Shown piece after piece: positions 1 through 5,477 of a stretch of DNA of 5,477 nucleotides. A program made the translations under genes and the position numbers. The stretch's first letter is position 1, and the number at the start of each line of letters is the position of its first letter. The notes beneath the pieces are model-generated. The model was not told where the DNA came from. It worked only from the letters and a program-made list of their open reading frames with translations, and searched no databases. Location of the stretch: assembly GCA_028693695.1 (NCBI GenBank), contig JAQUUV010000151.1, positions 1 through 5,477 on the forward strand, written 5' to 3'. The stretch comes from Syntrophomonas sp. (GTDB lineage Bacteria > Bacillota > Syntrophomonadia > Syntrophomonadales > Syntrophomonadaceae).

Positions 1-635
1 AAGGGAGCAAAGGATTTGACAGTAATGTCCCAGGCCGCTTTAGTGATTAGAAGAGCAACACCAATAGCGATGATAGGGTCTAGAATCTGAATTTTAGTTA
101 TTGATATAACGCCCAATCCCACCAAAACTCCCACCGAAGTATAGACGTCGGTTCGCAAATGCATAGCATCAGCTTCCAGAGCCACCGATTCCGTTTTGAT
201 TGCTACCTTCATGAGTATATTGGAAATGAGAAAGTTAGCCAGGGAGGCAACGGCCATAACTACAACGCCTATACCCAGAGACTGGACCTCTCCGCCATGG
301 ATAATCTTCTTGTAGGCCTCTACTAGAATCCAAATAGCTGCTACAAATATTAGCAATGCTTCAATAGTTCCCGAAATATTTTCATACTTGCCGTGGCCAT
401 AACGATGTTCGTTATCAGGGGGGCGACCCGAAATTCGTACCGAAGTAAAGGCGATGACTGCTGCTAGTAAATCCAGGCTGGAATGAATAGCCTCAGAAAG
501 GACACTGACTGATCCGGTTATAATGCCGGCAACCAGCTTAAAAATGACTAGGGTAATATTGGAAAAAATAGACAGGGCAGCCACCCTGGCTTTTTCATCT
601 GCCAGCACATTTTTAAACCAAGCAATCAAACTCAC
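1..635 (-). CDS. Cation diffusion facilitator (CDF) family metal exporter, C-terminus cut off by window edge
   Basis: The 211 visible codons encode the six-helix membrane domain of a FieF/CzcD-type CDF transporter, which exports divalent metals (Zn, Cd, Co, Ni, Fe or Mn, depending on the member) by proton antiport across the cytoplasmic membrane. Hydrophobic segments lie near residues 20-39, 43-66, 90-107, 120-140, 158-178 and 184-202. The metal site is visible as H51-x3-D55 (in SEAIHSSLD) and H159-x3-D163 (in EADAMHLRTD), an HD-HD set as in Zn/Cd-type members; FieF has D at the first position. The family signature PPD..H.YGHGKYE follows TM2 at residues 72-85. Translation starts at GTG (633-635), 8 nt after AGGGAGG; the overlapping TTG runs straight into a stop. 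The cytoplasmic C-terminal dimerisation domain, normally about 80-100 residues, lies outside. The gene is divergent from lapA and preceded by a structured leader with a terminator. The family call is secure; the metal is not determined. Confidence 0.95.
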   Translation of the reverse strand, partial: MSLIAWFKNVLADEKARVAALSIFSNITLVIFKLVAGIITGSVSVLSEAIHSSLDLLAAVIAFTSVRISGRPPDNEHRYGHGKYENISGTIEALLIFVAAIWILVEAYKKIIHGGEVQSLGIGVVVMAVASLANFLISNILMKVAIKTESVALEADAMHLRTDVYTSVGVLVGLGVISITKIQILDPIIAIGVALLITKAAWDITVKSFAP

Positions 636-643
636 AATAAATA

Positions 644-650
644 CCTCCCT
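644..650 (-). promoter_or_regulatory. Ribosome binding site deciding the GTG start of the CDF gene
   Basis: The minus strand reads AGGGAGG, then 8 nt, then GTG. It is the only strong Shine-Dalgarno near the reading-frame start and fixes GTG as initiator. It begins immediately after the U-rich tract of the leader terminator, so termination would release the transcript just before the ribosome binding site. Confidence 0.85.
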
Positions 651-690
651 AAATAAATAAAACGAGACTTCAATAACACATTAAAGTCCC
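651..690 (-). terminator. Intrinsic terminator (attenuator) in the CDF leader
   Basis: Read on the minus strand, GGGACUU pairs with AAGUCUC (one G-U), and the stem continues inward with U-G, A-U, A-U and U-A pairs. This makes an 11-bp hairpin closed by the loop GUGUU (hairpin 664-690). It is followed directly by GUUUUAUUUAUUU (651-663), the U-rich tract expected of a Rho-independent terminator. On the plus strand the hairpin is followed by GC-rich sequence, so it does not serve lapA. Its place between a structured leader and the CDF Shine-Dalgarno, with no other minus-strand gene upstream in the window, argues for a regulated attenuator rather than a gene-end terminator. An antiterminator partner strand is not obvious by eye. 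Confidence 0.75.
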
Positions 691-749
691 GCGGTGAATC
701 CGCTGCCCTCATCGAGCCTAGCCTCAAGGCCTGACCGTTCTCTGACAAT

Positions 750-755
750 ATTATA
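750..755 (-). promoter_or_regulatory. Probable -10 element of the CDF promoter
   Basis: The minus strand has a perfect TATAAT ending at 750, placing the transcription start near 743, right where the GC-rich leader begins. No good TTGACA-like -35 lies 16-19 nt upstream, and there is no TGn extension, so the call rests on the -10 match and its position at the leader boundary. Confidence 0.45.
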
Positions 756-900
756 TTGATACTATTTATATGGTTTATATCTAAGATTATTCTAATATCA
801 GTATATTATTTTTAGTATAACACAAAAAATAATTAATGTGCGAGTAAAAATGCAATTATTTTTTTCTGAAGGAGTTTCTAAATGCAAGTAGAAATCTTAA
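756..900. other. AT-rich divergent intergenic spacer, no gene seen
   Basis: This stretch separates the divergent CDF and lapA-like promoters. It is very AT-rich, with no open frame that has both a ribosome binding site and a protein-like translation. A direct repeat AGTATA occurs at 800-805 and 814-819 (TATACT on the minus strand). The imperfect symmetric element around 785-799 is too poor to call a Fur, Zur or MntR operator. It probably serves as promoter upstream DNA for both units. Confidence 0.5.
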
Positions 901-906
901 TATAAT
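901..906 (+). promoter_or_regulatory. Probable -10 element of the lapA-like gene
   Basis: A perfect TATAAT lies 41 nt before the lapA start codon and predicts a transcript starting near 913 with a leader of about 35 nt. The -35 region is degenerate (nothing close to TTGACA at 16-18 nt), so strength and sigma factor are uncertain. Confidence 0.45.
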
Positions 907-947
907 GGTAAAGTCGTAAATTATTATCGGGATAGGAGACTGATGAG

Positions 948-1250
948 ATGAATGCATATTTATTGGGTGCCCTCTTCTTTGTTATTGCCATAGTAGGTTT
1001 TGTACTACAAAATGATACCCAGGTCACCGTTCACTTCATAACTTTGATATCACCTCCAATATCGCTAGCGGTGGTAGTGCTTATTTCGGCAAGCGTGGGT
1101 GCATTGATTACGTTTTTACTGGATAGTTACCGGGCCTTCAAAACTGGGCAAAAGCTTAGGAACTTGATCAACCAAAATCGCAAATATGAAAAGGAAATTC
1201 AAGCCTTAAAGGGGAGCCAGCCTTTCTCTAAATCTAAGGAAGAGGTTTAA
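948..1250 (+). CDS. LapA/DUF1049-type small membrane protein
   Basis: This 100-residue protein has two hydrophobic helices, about residues 3-20 and 38-60, then a charged tail (about 64-100) rich in K, R, Q, N and E that may form a short coiled coil. After helix 1, the QNDTQVTVHF segment matches the conserved QN...V.V.F pattern of the LapA (lipopolysaccharide assembly protein A, DUF1049) domain, and length and topology fit. In Gammaproteobacteria LapA works with LapB in controlling LPS synthesis; in Firmicutes, which mostly lack LPS, homologues are common and their role is unknown. ATG follows AGGAG (934-938) with 9 nt spacing. It has its own upstream TATAAT and is followed by a new promoter, so it is probably not strictly part of the downstream operon, although readthrough is possible because I see no terminator. 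The family call is fairly firm; no function should be inferred from the name. Confidence 0.8.
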   Translation: MNAYLLGALFFVIAIVGFVLQNDTQVTVHFITLISPPISLAVVVLISASVGALITFLLDSYRAFKTGQKLRNLINQNRKYEKEIQALKGSQPFSKSKEEV

Positions 1251-1265
1251 TATATTGCCGACCCT

Positions 1266-1292
1266 TTGTTGTAGATATGGGTATGATATAAT
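1266..1292 (+). promoter_or_regulatory. Extended -10 promoter for the tRNA nucleotidyltransferase operon
   Basis: TGATATAAT at 1284-1292 is a perfect extended -10 (TGn plus TATAAT). TTGTTG at 1266-1271 is a partial -35 at a short 15-nt spacing, which the TG extension can compensate for. The transcript would start near 1299, leaving a leader of about 23 nt, too short for a riboswitch. It lies in the 71-nt gap after the lapA-like gene and is the best promoter for the four-gene run downstream. Confidence 0.65.
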
Positions 1293-1308
1293 GCAAATAA
1301 CATAAAAT

Positions 1309-1314
1309 AAGGAG
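1309..1314 (+). promoter_or_regulatory. Ribosome binding site deciding the GTG start of the DHH-CBS-nucleotidyltransferase
   Basis: AAGGAG followed by 7 nt and GTG (1322-1324). The GTG start is preferred because the encoded residues 3-14 immediately form the beta strand and motif I of the DHH domain, so a later ATG would remove catalytic residues. Confidence 0.85.
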
Positions 1315-1321
1315 ATAAGAC

Positions 1322-3964
1322 GTGGAAATAATAACTTCACATAACGCCTTGGATTTTGACGGTCTGGCGAGCATGGTGGCAGCTAGCAAGTTGTATCCGG
1401 GAGCAGTCAAGGTTTTCTCTGGGACAGTATCTAAAAATATCAAGCAGTTTATGGCCCTTTATAAGGATTCGCTTTTAATAAAAGCCCCGAAAGAGATAGA
1501 CCTGAGGCAGGTAACAAGAGTAATAGTGGTTGATACTGCCAATCCTAACCGATTAGGTCAATTAAAAGACCTATGCGATAAAGAGCAGGTTGATTTTCAT
1601 GTTTATGATCATCATCCGTCAGTTGACGATGATATAGCAGGCAGCATTAATGAGATTCATCAGATAGGAGCAGCTACTACCATACTGGTGGAAAAGATAA
1701 TGGCCAATGAAATTAGTCTTAGCCCTTTCGATGCTACCATTTTGACTCTAGGTATCTATGAAGATACTGGGAGCCTATTGTTTACCTCGACTACTTCGAG
1801 GGATGCTCAAGCAGTTGCCTTTTTATTAGGTCGGGGTGCCAACCTAAAGGTAGTAGCCAACTTTATGGAGCAGCCCTTTTCTGGGGAACAGAGACGGGTA
1901 TTGCAAAGTCTTATGGATACCGCGCAGCATCACATGATAAAAAATGTAGACGTAGTGATAGCGATATATGATGGCAATGATTTTGTACCAGGCCTTGACA
2001 TGGTGGCTTACCGACTTTTTAAAATGGAAGAGTGTGATGGGGTATTCATTGTAGCTTTGATGCAGGACAAGGTAAACGTAGTAGGAAGAAGCGGGAGTAA
2101 CAGCCTGCGAATAAACGAGGTGCTCAGATCTCTGGGGGGCAGAGGCCATGAGAAAGCGGCTTCAGCAGTGGTAAAGAAGGGGAAAAGCTGTGAAGAAGTG
2201 GCATTCTTGATTCTGGAAAGCATTAATGAGATTATTCGTCCGGTAGCAGTGGCAAGGGATATAATGTCTACCCCGGTCAAGACTATCGACCAGAATCGAA
2301 ATATGGAGGAAGCCGGGCGACTTATGCTTAGGTACGGATATACTGGAATGCCGGTGGTGCAAGGCGATAAAATGGTAGGGGTAATTTCCAGACGGGATGT
2401 GGGTAAGGCTAGGACTCATGAACTGGGGCATGCCCCGGTGAAGGGTTTCATGAGTACCGAGGTTTTAACGATTTCACCGGATACTCCTGTTAGCGAGGTG
2501 CAGAAGCTGGTTGTGGAGTATGACGTGGGCCGGTTGCCGGTTGTTGACGAAGGTCGCTTGGTGGGGATAGTGTCGCGAACTGATATTCTGCGCATTCTTC
2601 ATGGTGAGGATTTCCCTGAAGATCATAAAGTGCTATATTCATTCAGCGATGGAGGTTTAAAAAACTACTTCGAACTAATGCGGGAACGCCTGCCTGCTGA
2701 GATATTCTCTATCCTGGAGCTAGCTGGCCAGGTTGCTCAGGAGATTAATGCAACTGTCTACTGTGTAGGTGGATATGTTAGGGATCTATTTTTACAGGTG
2801 CCTAATTTTGATATTGATCTGGTAGTAGAAGGTGATGGCCGGGATCTTGCCACTCGCATGGCGGATAAGCTGGGAGGGAAGGTTCGTGTTCACGAACGTT
2901 TCGGAACCGCCACGCTTATTCTGAATGATGGAACTAAGGTGGACATAGCTACTGCTAGAACTGAATACTATGAATTCCCGGCTGCCCTGCCTATGGTGGA
3001 AAAAGCCTCAATAAAGGAAGACATGTATCGCCGTGATTTTACTATTAATACTCTGGCATTATGCCTGAATCCAGGTAAATTTGGTGATCTAATTGATTAT
3101 TTCGGGGGACGCAAGGATATTCAGAATCGATATATTCGCATTCTCTATAATCTCAGTTTTGTAGAAGACCCTACGCGAATACTTAGGGCTATTCGTTTTG
3201 AACAGCGCTATAAATTTACCATAGAACCGGATACTCTTCGTTTTGCTCGGGATGCTATTGAGCGCCGCATGTTTGGAAAGTTATCCTTTAAGCGGATTTT
3301 GACCGAGCTTATCTTAATTCTGAGTGAAAAGGATCCTTTGTCTGCTCTGGAAAGAATGAAAGAGACTGGAGTATGGAAATATATTCTGCCCGAGGTGAAG
3401 CTGGAAGAACTGAACCGGATGACGGTAAAGAGAATACCGGTGGTTTTGGGGTGGTGGGAAGCCAGGTATTATGGCAGCGAGATTAGACCTTGGCTGGTTT
3501 ATCTGTTGGTTATTTTCTCCAAACTTACAACTGAACAAGTCACAGAGATACTTAAGCGGTATCCACTGGATAGATATGCTCTGCGTTGCATTGAGGATTC
3601 AGTCCCAGTTCCCCAGTTAGCACAGGAAATCATCAGGGATCGGGATTTGCTTCCCAGCCAAATGGATAAAATGTTGGCTAATTTAGGAACGGAAAACATT
3701 CTACATCTTTTACTAAGCATCAGGGATGAATTTGCTTGGGATCGAGTCGTGAAATATTGTGATCTAAAAGAAAGTGCCAGAGTTGAACTTAATGGGCATG
3801 ACTTAAAAAAGCTGGGTTTAAAGGCTGGTCCACATTTTAAAACTATACTGGAAGAACTTTATAACTCTAAACTGGATGAAAGCACAGCTAGCCGTGAAGA
3901 CGAAATCGGGATGGTTATGAAATGGATGGCAGAAGGGAGATTTTCAGATGCAGTGGTTGATTGA
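1322..3964 (+). CDS. DHH-CBS-CBS-tRNA nucleotidyltransferase fusion (CCA-adding, A-adding or poly(A) polymerase family)
   Basis: This 880-residue protein has three modules. Residues 1-300 form a DHH/DHHA1 phosphoesterase with all metal-binding motifs: H7..D11-F-D13, D71 in VVDTANP, D96-H97-H98, D148 in YEDTG, and GGRGH (272-276) in DHHA1. Residues 311-428 are two CBS domains (RDIMSTPV and FMSTEVLTI starts), which usually bind adenine nucleotides. From about 475 comes a class II nucleotidyltransferase: GGYVRD (483-488), catalytic D497-I-D499 and D541, RRD (570-572), EDxxR (E615, D616, R619) reading the incoming base, and an LNGHDLKKLGL tail near 823-833. The C-terminal module finishes or repairs tRNA 3' CCA ends, or adds only the terminal A as in the related Aquifex enzyme; the loop before RRD is full length, which argues against a CC-only enzyme. 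The DHH module may act on short RNA or mononucleotide phosphates. It starts the operon and overlaps the next gene by 17 nt. Architecture is certain; exact specificity is open. Confidence 0.93.
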   Translation: MEIITSHNALDFDGLASMVAASKLYPGAVKVFSGTVSKNIKQFMALYKDSLLIKAPKEIDLRQVTRVIVVDTANPNRLGQLKDLCDKEQVDFHVYDHHPSVDDDIAGSINEIHQIGAATTILVEKIMANEISLSPFDATILTLGIYEDTGSLLFTSTTSRDAQAVAFLLGRGANLKVVANFMEQPFSGEQRRVLQSLMDTAQHHMIKNVDVVIAIYDGNDFVPGLDMVAYRLFKMEECDGVFIVALMQDKVNVVGRSGSNSLRINEVLRSLGGRGHEKAASAVVKKGKSCEEVAFLILESINEIIRPVAVARDIMSTPVKTIDQNRNMEEAGRLMLRYGYTGMPVVQGDKMVGVISRRDVGKARTHELGHAPVKGFMSTEVLTISPDTPVSEVQKLVVEYDVGRLPVVDEGRLVGIVSRTDILRILHGEDFPEDHKVLYSFSDGGLKNYFELMRERLPAEIFSILELAGQVAQEINATVYCVGGYVRDLFLQVPNFDIDLVVEGDGRDLATRMADKLGGKVRVHERFGTATLILNDGTKVDIATARTEYYEFPAALPMVEKASIKEDMYRRDFTINTLALCLNPGKFGDLIDYFGGRKDIQNRYIRILYNLSFVEDPTRILRAIRFEQRYKFTIEPDTLRFARDAIERRMFGKLSFKRILTELILILSEKDPLSALERMKETGVWKYILPEVKLEELNRMTVKRIPVVLGWWEARYYGSEIRPWLVYLLVIFSKLTTEQVTEILKRYPLDRYALRCIEDSVPVPQLAQEIIRDRDLLPSQMDKMLANLGTENILHLLLSIRDEFAWDRVVKYCDLKESARVELNGHDLKKLGLKAGPHFKTILEELYNSKLDESTASREDEIGMVMKWMAEGRFSDAVVD

Positions 3965-4568
3965 TACCTTGATATGGTTACCGGCTATTCTTATCGCATT
4001 AACATTCCATGAGTATGCTCACGGCTTGGTGGCCGATTGGCTGGGTGATCGTACTCCCTATTACCAAGGCCGCTTGACCATAAACCCCTTGCCGCACATA
4101 GATTGGGTAGGGTTTCTAATGCTCATAATATTTAAATTCGGATGGGCCAAACCGGTGCAGGTTGATCCTCGTAACTTCAAAGGTGTCAGTATGAAAACGG
4201 GTATGATGCTGGTATCATTGGCAGGACCGGGAATGAATATGTTGTTGGCTTTCCTCGGAATGTTAGCGCTTAAACTACTTATCCCTTACCAGGCTGGCGA
4301 GTTGGGAGGTTTATTAATTCCTCTGCTGAAACCCTTGGTCTATATAAACCTAATCCTGGCAGCCTTTAACCTAATACCCGTACCTCCATTGGATGGTTCG
4401 AAAATCCTGGCGGGGATTCTACCTGATTCGGGAGCTCAGTTTATTTATTCTATGGAGCAATACGGGCCGCTTATACTTTTGTTGCTTATTGTTACTGATA
4501 TGGTAGGCAAAATTCTCTGGCCGCTGGTTAACTTTCTGTATGGGATTCTGCAGGCGATCATTTTTTAG
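3948..4568 (+). CDS. M50 family site-2-protease-type intramembrane metalloprotease
   Basis: This 206-residue, highly hydrophobic protein carries the zinc protease motif H21-E22-x-x-H25 inside the first membrane helix, the conserved NPLPHIDW block (46-53), SLAGPGMN (90-97), and the third zinc ligand D149 in NLIPVPPLDG (141-150). This is the compact peptidase of the YwhC-like group, without PDZ or CBS domains, expected to cleave membrane-embedded substrates in the cytoplasmic membrane. The substrate is unknown; better-studied relatives cut anti-sigma factors, pro-sigma factors or signal peptide remnants. The ATG follows AGGGAG (3934-3939) by 8 nt and lies within the end of the upstream gene (17-nt overlap), which suggests translational coupling. 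scpA starts 24 nt downstream. An M50 protease next to scpA is a known arrangement in Firmicutes. All catalytic residues are present and the length is normal for the group. Confidence 0.93.
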   Translation: MQWLIDTLIWLPAILIALTFHEYAHGLVADWLGDRTPYYQGRLTINPLPHIDWVGFLMLIIFKFGWAKPVQVDPRNFKGVSMKTGMMLVSLAGPGMNMLLAFLGMLALKLLIPYQAGELGGLLIPLLKPLVYINLILAAFNLIPVPPLDGSKILAGILPDSGAQFIYSMEQYGPLILLLLIVTDMVGKILWPLVNFLYGILQAIIF

Positions 4569-4592
4569 ACGCTGGGGAATGGGAGGAAATGC

Positions 4593-5330
4593 ATGAGTTA
4601 CCTGGTCAATCTGGAAAAATTCTATGGACCGCTGGATTTGTTGCTGTACTTGATTGAAAAGGACCAGATGGACATTTATGATATACCGGTTGCCCTTATA
4701 GCCGACCAATATATGGATTTCATAAGGGCTTCGGGGCAAATAGATCTAGATCATGTAGGCGACTTTCTTATAATGGCTTCATATCTGTTGAATTTAAAGT
4801 CGCGAATGCTTTTACCCGATTTAGCGAAGGGAGAGGAAACGGATACAGATGCTTCTGATCCCCGGGAGGAATTGGTGTATCGGTTATTGGAGTATAAAAA
4901 ATATAAGCTGGCAGCGGAGCTATTAGCGTCTCGATTTAATGATGATTTAAACCGAATCTACTTTCGTAGTGGTCAGGGTGAGCTTGAATGGGTAGATAGG
5001 GAAATCAGCAGCAGCCTAAATTCTTTATTGCGGGCTTGGTATGGGGTAATGCAAAAAAAGACTCTGAAGCCGGAATATAATGTGCCTCAGAGCGATATTA
5101 ACGTTGGGGACATGATGGATGCCATACTGCGGGCATTGCCTCTGGGCGGAGAAACGTTAATATTTCAAGATGTTTATGCAAATGTTTCCACTCGTAGGGA
5201 AGTCTTGGCATATTTTTTGGCATTACTGGAGTTAATTCGTCTGCAAAAGGTGGAGGCCATACAAGAGAAAAAATTCGGAGAGATTCAACTATTTATACGG
5301 GTGGCGATTGACAATGTTAATGAGGGATGA
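4593..5330 (+). CDS. scpA: Segregation and condensation protein A (kleisin subunit of SMC complex)
   Basis: The 245-residue protein is the kleisin of the bacterial SMC-ScpAB condensin, which loads on chromosomal DNA, extrudes loops and helps segregate replicated origins. The N-terminal helical domain begins with the family hallmark FYGPLDLLLYLIEKDQMDIYD (residues 10-30), followed by an IADQYMDF segment and the ASYLLNLKSRMLLP helix (62-75) that contacts the SMC neck. A variable acidic linker (about 78-92) follows. The C-terminal winged helix (about 188-240, with TRREVLAYFLALLELIRLQ) contacts the SMC head. Length matches the usual 230-260 residues. The start ATG follows GGGAGG (4581-4586) by 6 nt; a nearby ATG at 4589 is out of frame. 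The frame overlaps scpB by 17 nt, consistent with coupled synthesis of the two partners. Confidence 0.96.
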   Translation: MSYLVNLEKFYGPLDLLLYLIEKDQMDIYDIPVALIADQYMDFIRASGQIDLDHVGDFLIMASYLLNLKSRMLLPDLAKGEETDTDASDPREELVYRLLEYKKYKLAAELLASRFNDDLNRIYFRSGQGELEWVDREISSSLNSLLRAWYGVMQKKTLKPEYNVPQSDINVGDMMDAILRALPLGGETLIFQDVYANVSTRREVLAYFLALLELIRLQKVEAIQEKKFGEIQLFIRVAIDNVNEG

Positions 5331-5477
5331 GATTAAAGCGGCTATTGAGGCGCTTCTCTTTATTAGTGGAGAGCGGGTAGGCAGGGAGGAACTTATGGAA
5401 GTCCTTAACCTGGCGGAAGCGGATCTAATCCAAATTATGCGGGAAATGATCGTGGAATATAATCAGGTCCAAAGAGG
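5314..5477 (+). CDS. scpB: Segregation and condensation protein B, N-terminal part (cut by window end)
   Basis: The first 54 codons are visible and the frame is open to the window edge. The N-terminus contains the characteristic IKAAIEALLFISGERVGREEL stretch (residues 7-27), the first winged helix of ScpB, which dimerises and binds the ScpA linker in the SMC complex. Two in-frame ATG codons are possible, 5314 and 5320. A weak purine-rich site (GGGTGG, 5299-5304) sits 9 nt before the first, so 5314 is preferred. Initiation probably depends on ribosomes finishing scpA, since the genes overlap (17 nt with the first ATG, 11 nt with the second). The full protein is normally about 170-200 residues, so most lies outside the window. 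Confidence 0.92.
   Translation, partial: MLMRDEIKAAIEALLFISGERVGREELMEVLNLAEADLIQIMREMIVEYNQVQR

Larger units (their letters stand above)
636..743 (-). promoter_or_regulatory. Structured 5' leader of the CDF gene, candidate metal-responsive riboswitch
   Basis: The minus-strand leader switches from AT-rich promoter DNA to a GC-rich folded block at about 741-691. Visible helices are GCCUU (730-726) with AGGGC (709-705), which can enclose an inner GAG/CUC helix with a GAUG bulge, and GCGG-AUUCA-CCGC (703-691), which abuts the terminator hairpin with no gap. Short blocks CAGG, GGCAGC and GGGAC lie in the order seen in NiCo (czcD) riboswitches, a class known upstream of CDF genes in Clostridia. 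However, the block is only about 55 nt and I cannot draw the full four-helix junction, so NiCo membership is not established. An unnamed or degenerate metal-sensing RNA, or a protein-bound attenuator, fits equally well. The combination of fold, terminator and exporter is seen in the sequence; the ligand is inference. Confidence 0.5.

Noticed and set aside
691..720. T-box-like core (ACCGCGGGA next to a terminator)
   Set aside because: The full T-box AGGGUGGNACCGCG sequence is absent, the leader is far too short for Stem I, and the gene is not an aminoacyl-tRNA synthetase or amino acid gene.
783..803. Imperfect symmetric element resembling a Fur or Zur operator
   Set aside because: Only the outer GAT/ATC bases are symmetric; the inner bases do not match, and AT-rich DNA gives such patterns easily.
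867..896. Sigma-H-like promoter (GAAGGAGTT, then GAAAT about 14 nt later)
   Set aside because: The -10 part deviates from GAAT and the -35 part deviates at one consensus position; such short matches arise by chance in AT-rich DNA, and the same AGGAG could equally be a stray Shine-Dalgarno.
882..905. Short ORF of 7 codons (MQVEILI) with a good GAAGGAG site upstream, a possible leader peptide of the lapA-like gene
   Set aside because: Its end overlaps the TATAAT at 901-906, so the expected transcript starts after it; no codon run or terminator suggests peptide-based attenuation.
1261..1282. ACCC...GGGT pairing after the lapA-like gene as a terminator
   Set aside because: Only 4 bp with a 14-nt loop and no T tract; it overlaps the promoter of the next operon.
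1844..2431. Minus-strand open frames inside the nucleotidyltransferase gene
   Set aside because: They lie opposite a certain coding gene, lack family-like motifs, and are rich in the His, Ser and Tyr runs typical of antisense shadow frames.
4419..4739. Minus-strand open frame spanning the protease-scpA junction
   Set aside because: It is antisense to two confident genes, with no recognisable motif and no supporting ribosome binding site or promoter that I can see.

Overview
The window looks like a low-to-mid G+C Firmicute, most likely a clostridial or syntrophic lineage (Syntrophomonadaceae or Peptococcaceae-like). The signs are strong AGGAGG-type ribosome binding sites, AT-rich intergenic DNA, an scpA-scpB pair, a small M50 protease beside scpA, and a tRNA nucleotidyltransferase carrying N-terminal DHH and CBS domains. 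Placing it in a genus is inference and cannot be done from the window alone.

Layout. Positions 1-635 (minus strand) hold the N-terminal 211 codons of a cation diffusion facilitator (CDF) metal exporter; its C-terminal domain lies beyond the left edge. Positions 636-947 have no convincing gene but are a full control region. On the minus strand there is a perfect TATAAT, a roughly 100-nt structured leader, and a strong intrinsic terminator placed directly before the CDF Shine-Dalgarno. On the plus strand there is a TATAAT for the divergent lapA-like gene. Positions 948-1250 encode a 100-residue LapA/DUF1049-type membrane protein. A short gap (1251-1321) carries a good extended -10 promoter. From 1322 onward a tight plus-strand operon runs off the right edge: a DHH-CBS-CBS-nucleotidyltransferase fusion of 880 residues (1322-3964), an M50 site-2-protease-type membrane protein (3948-4568), scpA (4593-5330) and the start of scpB (5314-5477, cut by the window end).

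How the parts fit. The operon combines tRNA 3'-end maturation, intramembrane proteolysis and chromosome condensation (ScpA and ScpB are the SMC partners). The genes overlap or lie within 24 nt, so they are probably co-transcribed and partly translationally coupled; no functional link between the activities is evident. The CDF gene is a separate, divergently oriented unit. Its leader strongly suggests transcription attenuation, possibly by a metal-sensing RNA, and this is the most interesting item in the window. I see no mobile element, CRISPR array, tRNA or rRNA gene, and no wholly unknown multi-gene system.
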